This document shows, piece after piece, positions 22,426 to 33,856 of a stretch of DNA of 64,000 nt. Made by a program: the position numbers and the translations under genes. Position 1 is the stretch's first letter. Every line of letters starts with the position of its first letter. The stretch lies in NCBI RefSeq assembly GCF_034140825.1, contig NC_089035.1, forward strand, positions 1,943,001 to 2,007,000, in the 5' to 3' direction. The stretch comes from Oryza sativa Japonica Group. Taxonomy: Eukaryota > Streptophyta > Magnoliopsida > Poales > Poaceae. The notes below the pieces were generated by a model that had not been told where the DNA came from, ran no database searches, and worked only from the letters and a program-made list of their open reading frames with translations.

Positions 22426-22754
22426 TTGCCCGCAATTCCAAATGTTTGTGTTGCAAATTCGTACATGCAGTTCATAGGAAAAAGGGGAGGAATGCTTGCA
22501 AAATTGCAACCTCTAGTTAGGGTAACAATGGGATGTGTTCTCCCTGATACCACTCGCTAACCTGAAATCATGAACACACTGAACACTAGATTACACGAGA
22601 TTGTTTGAACCCTGTATTTCTCCTACCGCATTCACCAATTGTCTGAATTTCTGCCAAGCTCATAGTCAAACACTTGTAGTATTAATTAGTCCATCAACCA
22701 AGAGGGGACAACTTAGTTATCCTTATTTCATCAGAATCAATACAAAGTTTCTCA

Positions 22755-25700
22755 TCATCCGCTAGAGTTTGATGCTACCGAGTGGTTAGTAGATTGGCTA
22801 TGAAATCTATGGATTACTGAGTCAGGCGAATACTGTAGGCTGTCCTTCAGCAGATGCGAATCTTCCTTTGGAGACGCATTCTTGTTCATCTTTTCCGCTG
22901 GACATTCCCCGTTCTTGATACAATTCAGGACCTCCACTACCTCCTTAATTGGTGGCCTGCTCTCTCTGTCCATCTGCAAGCACTGAAAGGCCAGCTCGGC
23001 CACCAGATCTACCATCCTCTTTGTTTCACTGTCAGTCTCATAGCCGATCTCTGGATCAACCAACTGATCAACTTCATGGTTCTGAATTCTGTTGAGAGCC
23101 ATGTTAGCCAAGTTAATGTCACTGTGGCTCCTGGACATGTCCACAGCTGGTTTTGAGGAAATTAGCTCTATCAACACAACACCAAAGCTATACACATCAC
23201 TCTTATCGGTTAGCTTGTAGCACTGGTGGTACACTGGGTCAACATACCCTGGTGTGCCCTGTGGAACAGTTGATACATGGGTGACTTCAAGCGGGAACAG
23301 GCGCGATAGTCCAAAGTCCGCAACTTTGACATGGAAGTTGTTGTCCAGCAATATGTTGTTGGTCTTGACATCACGGTGTATGATTTCAACTGCATGAAGG
23401 TATGCCAGTGCCTCAGCCGTTTCTATCGCAATTGTCATTCTTACAGGCCATGTGAGGCCTCGTTCTCCTGCACGGGGTCCATGTAGATGGTCTGCAACTG
23501 TCCCATTTGGGATGTACTCATAGACCAAGAGAAGGTCACGGCTAGAACGAGACGTGCAGCCATATAGGATAACAAGGTTCTGGTGCAGTAGGCGGGACAA
23601 AATGTCTACCTCATTTAGGAATTGCTCTACTCGTCTGTAGTTGTTCTTGTAAAGGCGCTTCACTGCAACTACTCTCCCATCCCGGAGCTTTCCTGAATGG
23701 CAGAAAGGAAGAATTGTAACTGCTAAGTTAATAGGGGAAGTTATCTATTATGGAACAAAGTTCAACGGAGCCCCTGTCGCATGCAATTAGGCATGCTAAT
23801 GAGGAAGTGATTAGATGAGAAATCTATTAACAACAAGGGAGTTGTGCAAACATATTCTCCTACCTTTGTAAACAGTTCCAAAACCACCATCACCAAGTTC
23901 CCTCGAGGCACTAAATCCAGCAGTAGCCTCTTCAAGTTCCTCGTAAGTGAATATATGGGGAGAACCACCCAACTCAAGGTCTTTGCTGTATGATTGCATT
24001 GAAGATGAACTATGCATGAGATCTTTCAAATCTCGGGTTTGTTTCCTCTTCTTGCGTTTGTGCCAAGCAAAAATGAATATAGATACAATCAATAATATTC
24101 CGCCGCTTGATCCACATGCTGCAATAACAGAGACAGAGCACTATCAATATGTGAGAACCAAGGATCTGAAGCATATCTTCATAATTACATTTTGAATGGT
24201 TGGGGAAGTCCAAGAAACAAGAATGAATTATACTCACCTATTCCTATTATGTGACTCTTGCTTCTTGAACCTGCAGAAGAACAGACTTTTAATACCTTGC
24301 ACAAATATGCCATGAACAAATAGAATGATCATTCATAATCACATTGTTAGGGTATCATTGCTCCCCTAACCCCCTGTTGAAACGAAGGACAGTGCTTATA
24401 CAACTTTTCAGCCTAATTCAACAGAAATACAGATGCAATTTATGCTTTCCACATGTTTGGAACACACTAATTAAGGATTAGAAAATGAAAGGGTATTTGC
24501 TGTCAATCAGATGAGGGATTTCTTCGTCAGTCAGCAATCAGCAGAAGAAAAATTGGAACATGGTATTGGTATGATATCTTTATCAGATAGTGTAGTTGAA
24601 TACTTCAAACTACACGTAACACGTTTGACTAGGATTCCATAAGCTGCCAAATGCCAATGTTCCCATCAGTGAAATAATTGTTTGATGAGAAACTAACAAC
24701 CAAAACAGCAGGAACTTGAAGCAAACACTCATAATTCAAAACAAAAATATCAATATCCACTTTGCATTTTATATTCTTATGAACATTGCTGTGACAATGC
24801 TGTGTTTAATTTCTTTCCTCGATAGCAAAACTAGATGTCACGCGCATTATTATAATAAGAGTTTATCTAGTGGACATTAGGCCACAGTAGCATGGAAATC
24901 TTCCTGTATAACGAAATGATGTGTCATTCTTTTCTATATATATAAAGAAAACTATCAACTAGATGAACACACTTTGGATGCATTGAATCGGTTAGGATGG
25001 CCTAGGCTGCATGTTCACAGAACTATGTTAAAATTTTTATTCTAATTGATAATTGACTGGACAAATTTACCGTGCTCTTCCGATTTTCTGAACTCTCTAC
25101 ACTTGTCAGGGTGCATCCCGTCGGGGCAATTGCAGGCGAACTCCAGGTCGTCGCTGTACGTGCAATTCCCGCCGCTTACTTGACATTTGGGACAATCCCC
25201 TGAAACCACCGCCCACTCTAGTAGAAACCCACTCCTCATGCTGGCAATATAGCCGGCCATACTCCCATTGTGACGCTGAACGATCGGCACAACCGTGAAG
25301 TTACAGCCCGGTGGAATCCCATCCTCGTGTAAATGGTGGTCGCTGACGAGCCGGACGGAGGAGTTTTGGTCATCACAAGGCAGGCTATGGAAGCCGGGAG
25401 GAGCAGCCGCCGCCGGAAGTGACTTGTTACACGAGAGGAAGCGCAGCTCTGCGTTGGCTTCGCTGATGACGAACGGCGCCTGCCAGATGCCATCGGAGAT
25501 GTTGAACGGCGGCGCCGGGCAGCCGGTGGCGAGCGGGAGATTCTCGTCCACCACATGGACGGTGTGGTTTCCGGTGAAGATATCAACAACGCGATACGCC
25601 TCGTAGATGGTGTGCGTGAGGTATGCGCCGGTGGCGTTGCACTTGAGCTGGAAGGGCGGCGACCCGCACGGCGGCCGGCCGGGCTCCTCCAGCCAGAACG

Positions 25701-25818
25701 GGTAGGAGATGGTCAGCTTGCCGCATGGCGTGGGCAAGCAGCCAGGACTAGACGAGCTCGCCGGTGCCGGCAACTCGAGGAAGGAAGCTACCAGCAGTAG
25801 CAGTATGAGCGGAGGCAT
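22755..25818 (-). CDS. LRK10-like/WAK-like receptor kinase A (RD kinase) with its nearest ectodomain exon
   Basis: Four exons on the minus strand: 25818-25071 (ectodomain), 24270-24238 (33-nt micro-exon), 24118-23864 (transmembrane and start of kinase) and 23692-22755 (kinase). All introns are GT-AG and all junctions are phase 1. The predicted protein has 657 residues. It begins with a signal peptide ([20 protein letters not shown]), then GUB_WAK_bind ('[20 protein letters not shown]') and the WAK_assoc Cys cluster ('[11 protein letters not shown]', '[12 protein letters not shown]'). Next come a transmembrane span (about 261-281, '[14 protein letters not shown]'), a Gly loop '[12 protein letters not shown]', catalytic Lys about 357 (VVAVKRL), '[13 protein letters not shown]' (RD type) and 'DFG'. 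Odd: the APE-region Glu is Val ('[11 protein letters not shown]'). Likely a cell-wall or defence-signal receptor at the plasma membrane. Six further ectodomain exons lie upstream and could splice into the same micro-exon. Confidence 0.88.
24238..24270 (-). other. 33-nt phase-1 micro-exon of kinase A (shared acceptor)
   Basis: Acceptor 'TTCTGCAG' and donor 'GTGAGT' bracket exactly 33 nt encoding the juxtamembrane linker [11 protein letters not shown] together with split codons. Both borders are phase 1, so any phase-1 ectodomain exon can join it without a frame change. Micro-exons of the same size and phase are present in kinases B (43894-43926) and C (49799-49831); kinase D has 39 nt (60262-60300). 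Confidence 0.8.
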
Positions 25819-26038
25819 ATCTGGTGGACTTGGGTACGCAAATCAACTACGGAATGCAGTGGTGAAATGGATTATATGAGAGAGAAGAAGGGGACGAGAG
25901 ATCGAGGGATGGGATATGAGGCGTGGGGCAAAAGGACGGTGGCGAAGCGGTTTTGACCGGTCAAAGTCTACGGATTGAACATACTGCTACATTGCTACTA
26001 CTCTCTCTGCTGCTACAGCTTCTTGACGAAGTACTCCG

Positions 26039-26187
26039 TACTATTTTCTCCGTTTCATCACTATAGTATTTTTCACGTTTATATTGATGTTAATAAATCT
26101 AGATAGGTATATATGTCTAGATTAATTAACATCAATATTAACGTAAGAAACGCTAAAATGATTTACATCGTGAAACGAAGGGAGTAT
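26039..26187. repeat. Stowaway-like MITE between ectodomain exons
   Basis: The ends 'TCTCCGTTTCATCAC' and 'GTGAAACGAAGGGAGTA' are inverted repeats. The interior has the palindrome 'ATTGATGTTAAT' / 'ATTAACATCAAT'. It lies in the 456 bp between the ectodomain exons ending at 26379 and starting at 25818. Confidence 0.7.
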
Positions 26188-26378
26188 AGTTTTTGCATAT
26201 ATTTCTCTGATTTCGATATCCAAAGGTCGGAGATGGATTAGCGATGACGACTGCCTTATCAACCAATAAACAAGTCACTGATTGATTAACGGATTCGATA
26301 AAGTTGACACCATAAATTTTACGCATTTCCTCCTCCCGAAAGTGATGATTAAATGGATAATTTCGCGAACGAACTTAC

Positions 26379-27054
26379 CAGATGACGGCGTCTCTTGCCA
26401 TGTCAAGAGGAAGCCGTCGCGGATGAGCTGCTCATAGCTCCTCGCGTCCGTGCCCAGCACCGGCACGACGGTAGCATTGCAGCCTTCCATGTAAAACGCC
26501 GGGTAGTCGCCCGAATCACTGTAATTCCCTCCTACGCGAGCAAACGTCTTGTTGCCGCACCTCGTCTCCACGAGGTCGTCGTCTCCGTCCCGCGGCACAA
26601 GCGCCTTATTGCAACTGTACAGGAAGAGGTTGAGATTGGTGGTGCTGATGGAGAACGGGAGGCCGACCTTGGAGGAGGTGTTGGTCCTCGGAACATGGCA
26701 GGAGTATTCTTTGCTGACGCCGGAGAAGACAATGAAGTCACCGAGCTTGTGGATGTCAGAGACGAGCAATGAATTGTTGCCGTAGAAGATGTCGAGGATC
26801 TGGATCCGATATCTGGGCTTGTAGTAGCCGAGGTATGGAGTGTCGTTGTGGCAGATAACCTGGAATCCAAGCCAGCCGCATTTGCTCTCCGTTGCCTGCT
26901 CCGGCACGACGGCGAACGGCGACGAGATGGTCACCTTGCCACATACAGTACTGGCCGCGCAGCCTTCTTGTGGACGATTGTCTGCCGCCGTATTCGCTGC
27001 TTGACTCGCCCAGGCGAGGCAGGCGAACAAGAGGAACAAGGAAGGAGAGGGCAT
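26379..27054 (-). CDS. Ectodomain exon 'short class' (GUB_WAK_bind), variable first exon candidate for kinase A
   Basis: A 676-nt exon from the ATG at 27054 to the donor 'TCATCTG|GTAAG' at 26379/26378, phase 1. It encodes a signal peptide (MPSPSLFLLFACLAWASQA) and a GUB_WAK_bind domain ('CGKVTISSPFAVV', 'CGWLGFQVIC', 'YLGYY', 'LDIFYGNNSLLVSD') with several N-glycosylation sequons. It ends 'GFLLTWQETPSSG' and lacks the WAK_assoc cysteine cluster of the long class. Reading through the donor gives only a short tail ending near 26275, so unspliced RNA would make a secreted protein. No kinase follows before kinase A. Outside the signal peptide it is about 93% identical by eye to the plus-strand exon 58204-58882, and similarity extends into the 5' UTR. 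Confidence 0.8.
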
Positions 27055-27578
27055 CGAAAACGAAGAGGATGAATTGGTGATGTGTTGTTGATGAGGATTG
27101 AGGAAGACATGAGAGAATTAATACTGCTACTTCTTCTTCTAGTACGATACATTTAACTTTGGGAATTCTCTGTAGTGGCCGAAAAAATTGACTGGATAAT
27201 GGCTGTCTACGGCCTCATCGTCTTGCCGTATCGGTTCCAATTCCAACAGATGTGCATGGTCTTCTCAGTCATGTACCAGAACAGGATCGAAGATTGGAAG
27301 GAATGGCACCGGAGTGAGATGGAATGCGAAAGGACGGTCATGGTCCACTGCTTTGATCACTTTAATTCTAGTTTAATTCTTGCTCATCCCTGTTGCCCAG
27401 CCGCCACGATTGGGCAAGATGACGACCCTATCAGCCAATCGACAGATTCCCTGTCCTACACGCTGATGAGCGAGAACCGTATTCTACTAGTACTCGCTTG
27501 GAGATCGGAAGTATCAGGATATACAGTGGATTTTCTATACGAACTTGATCCTAATAGTTTCAGGGAGGGTGAACTTAC

Positions 27579-28278
27579 CAGAAGATGTCACTGGCGGTGG
27601 CAGGTCCCATGTTATGAGGAAGCCTCCACCCACGAGCTCCACATACCTGCTGGCGTTCGCCTTGCCATCAGGCGGTTCCAGCACCGGCAAGAAGACGGTG
27701 CTGTTTCTGCTGCAGCCTTCCAAATAGTACTTGTCGTAGTCGCCCTCCCCGTGGAAACGCCCTCCCAGGCGAGCAAACGTGTTGTTACCGCATCTCGTCT
27801 CCACGAGCCCCAGTTGTTGCTGCTGCTCCGCCGGCGGCGCCTCGGTGCAGTTGTAGAAGACGAGGTTGTGATTGGAAGGGCTGATTGTAAACGTGATGGG
27901 CAGCTTGGCGAAGGTGTTAAACACTGGGATACTGCAGCCGGTGGAGTTATTCAGGCGAGCTAGCTTATGGACATCAAAGACGAGCATAGTACGGTCCCCA
28001 TATGATATGTTGATGATATCAAACCCGCTGTCTGTAGAGCTTCGAAGAGTTGCGACGCCGGTGGAGTTGTTGCAATATACCTGGTAATCCAGAGGACCAC
28101 ACGGCTTATCCGCCTGGCCCTGGATGATCCAGAACGGAGAGGAGATATTCAGGTCGCCGCATTTCTGGCTGCCCAGGCAGCCTCCTCCTCCTTCCTCCTC
28201 GGCTCCCCTCGCCGCCGCGGCGAGCATCAGCGCTAGCGACCAGGCCGAGACGACGACAAAGAAGAAGCTCGGGGACAT
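27579..28278 (-). CDS. Ectodomain exon 'short class' (GUB_WAK_bind), variable first exon candidate for kinase A
   Basis: A 700-nt exon from the ATG at 28278 to the donor 'TCTTCTG|GTAAG' at 27579/27578, phase 1. I chose the ATG at 28278 because it starts directly at a signal peptide (MSPSFFFVVVSAWSLALMLA); the in-frame ATG at 28365 would add a hydrophilic leader. The mature part has 'CGDLNISSPFWII', 'CGPLDYQVYC', 'ISYGDRTMLVFDVHK', 'CGNNTFARLGG' and ends 'GGGFLITWDLPPPVTSSG', with no WAK_assoc cysteine cluster. The domain family is known from WAK-like and LRK10-like receptors, where it is thought to bind wall polysaccharide. The frame is open throughout. No kinase of its own is seen. Confidence 0.8.
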
Positions 28279-28559
28279 CGAGACAGAAAGAGGAGGAGGG
28301 GGATAGGGGATTTCTGAAGGAGATGGAAGTTTGTGGGGGAGATGGAAGTAAGAAACTTTGCACACGGGAACTATTCCTCTGTGTCGAAATGTTTGACCTG
28401 ATACACGAACGATCGTCGTCCACGCGTGCGAGTTTCCGGGGTGCCCTATGGGCAGCTAGCTGTTATAACCGCCCTGATGTGACTGGACCAGTTTGTCCGG
28501 ACTCATCGTCGTGTACTCCTATTAACCCTCTTCCAGCTAGCTAGTGCACGCTGCTGTCC

Positions 28560-31140
28560 ACCATTGTTTTCTACCTGTTGTATAACAGGCTACTACGCCC
28601 TTTGTTCCACACCTACTCTTGCCGGTAAGCAGAGACTAGTCCACTTTCCAACCGGTCAACGCTTACCTGTACGGATGTAACTAAAACTAAAAAAAAACTC
28701 CTACAGAATACTTCATGTGTTTAATAAAAACCTACCTAATTTGACATATCCTAATATTATGAGAACTTGTAGATACATTTTTCTGAACCTAATAATATAG
28801 GACAGAAGGAGTACTTTCTGATAAAAACGTGTTAATATCTAGTATCTTCTCTCTAACCAAAAACCTAATGCAGATTGAACACATATGTGCTGCGTTGCTA
28901 GTTCCTACCACTAACCAGTACTCCCTCCGTTTTAGATTATAAGTTGTTTTGATTTTTGGTCAGTCAAACTGTCTCATGTTTAACTATGTTTATAGATAAA
29001 TATAATAAAGTAATACTCAATTCATATAGTTTCAAATTTAAAACAGTTAATACTCAATTCATATAAGCTAATGACTCATCTTGTTTGTTGTATCTTCTTA
29101 ATTTTCTCATTTCATCACTCAAACACAATCTAAGGATTATTAAGTGGATTGTTGTACAGATTATCTACTTGATTGTAGTTATAAATTAAACATTTAATAA
29201 ATGAACTTAAAACAAGTGTGCAATACAATAGAATATTTTTTTGAGAAAATATATTTTAGGAGCGTAGAGCACAAAATTCATTTCAACAATTTGGAAAGTA
29301 ATTTTGAAAAAAAAGTAAGCCTAAAAATTATGTAGGTATCTATCAACTCCTAGAATCAGAATCTTTGCAGGAAAGGCATTAGCATTTGGTACCATATTTT
29401 GCCGAAATCTATGTCATTATCAGCAAAGCTCACAATGCTCTTTTATGTAAAAGCACTTGGATAGACTCATAGACCGGAATTAGCTTAGTGGTGGCAATCT
29501 CTAGTACTATCGTTAATGGGGGCACCAAGGTAGTATATTGTTTTGCATTTTCTATATATTTTTTATTTTTATATAAGCTTTCATTCCCCATTGTATTAAA
29601 ATTTCAATACAAACTACACTGATTAAAGTTCATAATTTCATATTTCTAGCACTACCGCATTTCCTGTTTTGAATTTTTCATATATTTTTTGAGGGAACAG
29701 TTTTTCATATCTGTTTATTGCATTTTAAAGTTTTCTTTTTGGAAATAGTAGCGTTTAAAAGTTGAGAAGGGCAGTGTGTACTCCTTCCAGTTTCAAAATT
29801 ATTGATGTTTTGAACATGATCTCACATACCAAGAAGTGATTTACTCCATATTACAGTATCAATTTACTATTTTACCATATTAAATATAGTATTGTACTCA
29901 TGGTAATCACTACACTGCTGCCGTTGGTTTGAATTAATCACCTGTATCGGTGCGAGCTAAAGGTCCAATTCCCTAGCTTTTTTACTTGGTTTTTACTTCC
30001 AAGCATGTAGGGCAAAGCGGTCCAATATAACATGCTAAGATAGAAGCATTAACAATTCGCAATCACCATTTACAAGGTTAAAACATCAAGATTTTTGTAC
30101 CGGAGGGAGCAGTAACTAAGGTTAAGAAGCCAATAGATCGCACCATTATGATGTCTTATATGTTGAGCTTTCCATTGTGTTTCCAATTATGTCTGCGTAT
30201 ATGTTGGGCTCCAAAAATTTGAGAAACGTCCAGGGTCTTCCGGCTAGCTCCACAAGATGGTGAACGAGACGATCTGGGTTCAAAGTATCAACCCTTCTAA
30301 TTATTTGATATTAGGTCTTTCCTTAATATTCGCTTCTTTCGGCTCCAAAAATTCATGGCCCGCCACTTCTAACAACTCCGATTGACCGCTTTCGAAAGAT
30401 ATAAAGCGTAACTTATCCCGTTAGCCTTATCAGTTCAAAGAAAGCCCCTGGTAGCGGCTGGTGCGCCGTGCACGATGCCAAATTTAGCCCGTGCCCATCT
30501 GTCCCCACTATTTTGGTACTTCTACGCAGAATGCCACTTGGTGATCATGTACTAATGATTTACATTGTCACCTACTATGAGCATTAGTTTATGGACCAGC
30601 TCAACACACTCGAAGCTTCAGGCAACTACTGCTAACGTCTTATTTGTCCTAATAATGAACCAGTTCACTAATGAGAATGGTGAATTTTCGGGGGAAAAAG
30701 AAGAGGGGGAAGCAGAAGGATCAGAAGGATCTCTGCCCTGGGAAGTTGGGAGACAGAGACAAAGGAAAGGACGGAATTCATGCGTTTACCCAAGAATCAA
30801 TCACGCTGGGTGGTCAATGGAAGAACCAGTGACTAGCCGCCCATGTCAACTCCTGCCTGCAGCCTGCTTGATAAGTCGTCGTCAACGTCACCACCGAGGC
30901 AAACCCTCCCAAAATTTACCACCATCTCTGCAGCTGACTAGCCAGCCGCCCATGTAACTACCCGAGACCGCGAGCGAGCGAGAGGTTGAGTAAAATCCAA
31001 GGACATTGACGTGGGCCAGTAATTCAACTCCAAATCCACATGGGACCTACGAGAGATTGCAACTTTGGGATCGGAGTACATGGCTACCGATCGCAACGCG
31101 CCAATTTGGCCGTCCAGTTAACCGTACACCGAGCCAAAAT
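28560..31140. other. Spacer inside the ectodomain array, no gene seen
   Basis: AT-rich, with a Stowaway-like start ('ACTCCCTCCGTTTTAGATTA') at about 28920. No kinase, micro-exon or ectodomain remnant was recognised on either strand. A 130-codon plus-strand frame at 30565-30957 shows no domain. Confidence 0.4.
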
Positions 31141-31195
31141 CTTCAACTAGCTAACACATGCGTCAGATTGGGCGATAGGCAAGTGTGGTACTCAC

Positions 31196-31976
31196 CGGGG
31201 CATGTCGAGCGGCGCAGCTTGCCGTCGGAGCAGAGGCACGCGAACGCCGCCGCGGAATCGTTGATGTACCGGCACTGACCGCCGCTCCCGTTACAGGCGT
31301 CGCAGTCGCCGAACCCGTTCTTCTGCCACTCCAACACGAACCCCTTCTTGAACTGCGGGCTGTAGTTTGTCCCCGCCGTCAAGTTCGCCGGCGAGTCCGG
31401 CCACAGCACCGGCAGGTACGAGTACGTGCAGTTCCCGGCTTTGATCGCCGGTGGATTATCACGGTCGTAGATCCCGCCGAGGTACGCGTAGATAGGCTTA
31501 CTGCAGCTGGAGATGGTGGCGTTCACAAGGCCGTCGATCTCCGGTGGCTCCGTGCCGTTGCAGCTGTAGAGGAAGCAGATGGCCCGGTTGCTGCTGCTGA
31601 TCGTGAACGGGCTGAGGGCTAGGCTGGACGATATGTTGAAGTCGGTGCGGCACACGCCGTCGCCGCCGTCGGCGACCCTTTTGTGTGCCGCGACGAATGA
31701 GCTGCTGTTGTAGTCGATGCTGAGGACGAGGATTTGCGAGCCCCTCAACGACGCCACGCCGCCGTTACACCACACCTCGAAAGCCGGATGGCCACAGGAG
31801 GCCAGAGCTGACGACGGCGACGACTGGTTGGACTGGTTGAAGTTGGGGCCGCCTAGCCAGAATGGGTACCTGACGGTGAGGTTGCCGCATGTCGCCGGCT
31901 CGCACTCGGCGCGCGCGCGGTGGCACAGGAGGAGCAAGGAGGCCAAGAGTGGCAAGCACAACAAGGTCGGGTGCAT
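31196..31976 (-). CDS. Ectodomain exon 'long class' (GUB_WAK_bind + WAK_assoc), variable first exon candidate for kinase A
   Basis: A 781-nt exon from the ATG at 31976 to the donor 'CCCCG|GTGAGT' at 31196/31195, phase 1. Signal peptide MHPTLLCLPLLASLLLLCHR. GUB_WAK_bind has 'CGNLTVRYPFWLGGPN', 'CGHPAFEVWC' and 'ILVLSIDYNSSSFVAAH'. The C-terminal WAK_assoc cluster has 'CDACNGSGGQC' and 'FACLCSDGKLRRSTC'. Many N-x-S/T sequons fit a secreted wall-facing domain. The open frame stops soon after the donor. There is no kinase or transmembrane exon in the next 3 kb, and the nearest downstream kinase on this strand is kinase A, about 7 kb away. Confidence 0.82.
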
Positions 31977-33070
31977 CTTGCCGCTCGTGGAGCTAGCTGC
32001 TACACAATGGAGGCCGGATTGGAGAGCAGCAGAATGCTGGAAAGGGAGGGGAAGGTCTAATGCTCGAGAAATGCTATTGCCATTGCCTTGTTTTTCTTGA
32101 CTAGTCTTTCCGATTTGTTAGACTTTTTTTTTATCAGCAGAAATAATGGGGAAGTCAGCATCGTCTCTGACTTGTGAGGAGGGAGACAAGGACAGTTTTA
32201 ATCTTCTAATCGCGATGTAAATAAACTAGTGGTGCAGGTCAATTGTCGACAGCGTTATGTCATTCATGCCGTATGAATCACTAGTGACTATTCCTTCTTT
32301 TTCTCCGGGGTAAGTGAAAACTTGGTGATGGGTCACTCATGTCGTAGTGACTAGATGGAATTATCTGAGCACCGACTTGGAAATCAATTTAGACCTTACA
32401 ACTTGCAAACTACTCGTGTGCTAATTAAACTTCAGTATTTTAAAGAAACGGATGAACAACTCTGAGGGCTTCAGCTGAAAAATATTTGCACCTAACATAG
32501 CGTGTTATATATCTGTTTGAATACGACTGGAATTCCCCGAAAAAAGAAGAATACGACTAGATTTACCAGGGGATGAAAGATAAGTTAGTAGGTTAGTAAT
32601 TTTAGACCAACCGTTTCTCCTGATTTTGACTTTTGCAGGGAGTAAAAAGGCCGTGATGGTAAGTAACTCTGATTAACGGACATTGGTTTGGATCAACGGT
32701 CAAGATCGGCTGGTGGAATCACCTGTCACGATTCTGTCCTCTTGTGTGGGTTGGTTCTACCGGCCTACAAGTAACCTACCACTAAAAAAGAGTTTTCGAG
32801 GAATATATTATCTGAATCCATCACTAACACGTCGATTATTTTTAGTTCCTTTTGAATTTATACTAATGACACGTGTGTGCGTACTATTGGCACTCCCCAG
32901 TTGACAATGCTAGTCAAACTGATTCGGTATGTTTTATCAACGGTTGAGCTGAAATGGTCAAACTGATCATAGTCTACTCATTTCGGCTGCTACGAGCAGA
33001 TGATTTTTCGGCTGCATGCGCGGCAAAAGAAATGCAGAGGTTTCAACGAGTCGCGGGACAAATCACTCAC

Positions 33071-33833
33071 CGCATGTCGCCGGCTGCAGGCGGCCGCCGG
33101 GGCAGGAGCACCCGAACCCCATGGCGCCGGCGTCGTAGCGGCACTCCCCGCCGCTGGCGTTGCACGCCGCGCAGTCGACCGGCACCGACGTCCACTCGAG
33201 CAGAAATCCGCGCCTCACGAGCCCCGCGTAGTCACGCGCCGATCTCAGCTCCGACCATGGCAGCACGGGCACCACCGAGTACTGGCAACCCACCGTGTCC
33301 ACCGCCCGCGCGGGGCCGCCGGGATCGTACATCCGATTCAGGGACAGGAACCACTCGCCGCCGCCGCTGAAACCGGTGCAGTTCACCGGGAGCGACCCCG
33401 TCGGCGGCGTCCGCGAGCAGTTCGCGGAGAAGAGGAGGCCCGCGTTGGCGCGGCTGACGGCGAGCAGCGAGAGCGCGAGGCTGCTGGACATGTTGAACCG
33501 GGTGGCGCGGCAGGCGGAGCTCTCGACCAGGTTGGCATGGAAGGCCACGACGGAGCTGTTGCCGTAGTGGATGGCGAGGACGCGGAGGTAGGAGCCGTTC
33601 AGGCTGGGCGGCGGCGACGCGGTCGCGCCGGTGGGGTCGTCGTCGTCGTCGCAGGTGACGGCGAAGGTAGGGTGGCCGCAGTAGGCAGGCTGCCGGCCGC
33701 GCAGCCAGAACGGGTACTTGATGGTCAGGTTGCCGCATGCCGCCGGCGCGCAGCTCTCGCCGACCAGCTGCGCGTGCGTCGCGGTGGCGAATACAGCCAG
33801 GAGCACCAGTACTAGCGAGGTGTTTTGAAACAT
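33071..33833 (-). CDS. Ectodomain exon 'long class', variable first exon candidate for kinase A
   Basis: A 763-nt exon from the ATG at 33833 to the donor 'ACATGCG|GTGAGT' at 33071/33070, phase 1. Signal peptide MFQNTSLVLVLLAVFATATH. GUB_WAK_bind has 'CGNLTIKYPFWLRGRQPAYC', 'CGHPTFAVTC' and 'LRVLAIHYGNSSVVAFHA'. WAK_assoc has 'CAACNASGGEC' and 'FGCSCPGGRLQPATC'. Very GC-rich and fully open. Its ATG lies only about 40 bp from a 1.55-kb LINE-like insertion (33872-35425), so its original promoter has been pushed away or replaced. It may be silent, or driven by the inserted element. Confidence 0.8.
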
Positions 33834-33856
33834 TTTCTTTTACGGTGTATGTGTAT

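Noticed and set aside
22004-22560. Frames of 114 and 83 codons as a small gene
   Set aside because: They begin in AT-rich DNA before the GC block and show no domain. I kept only the GC-rich promoter / first-exon candidate.
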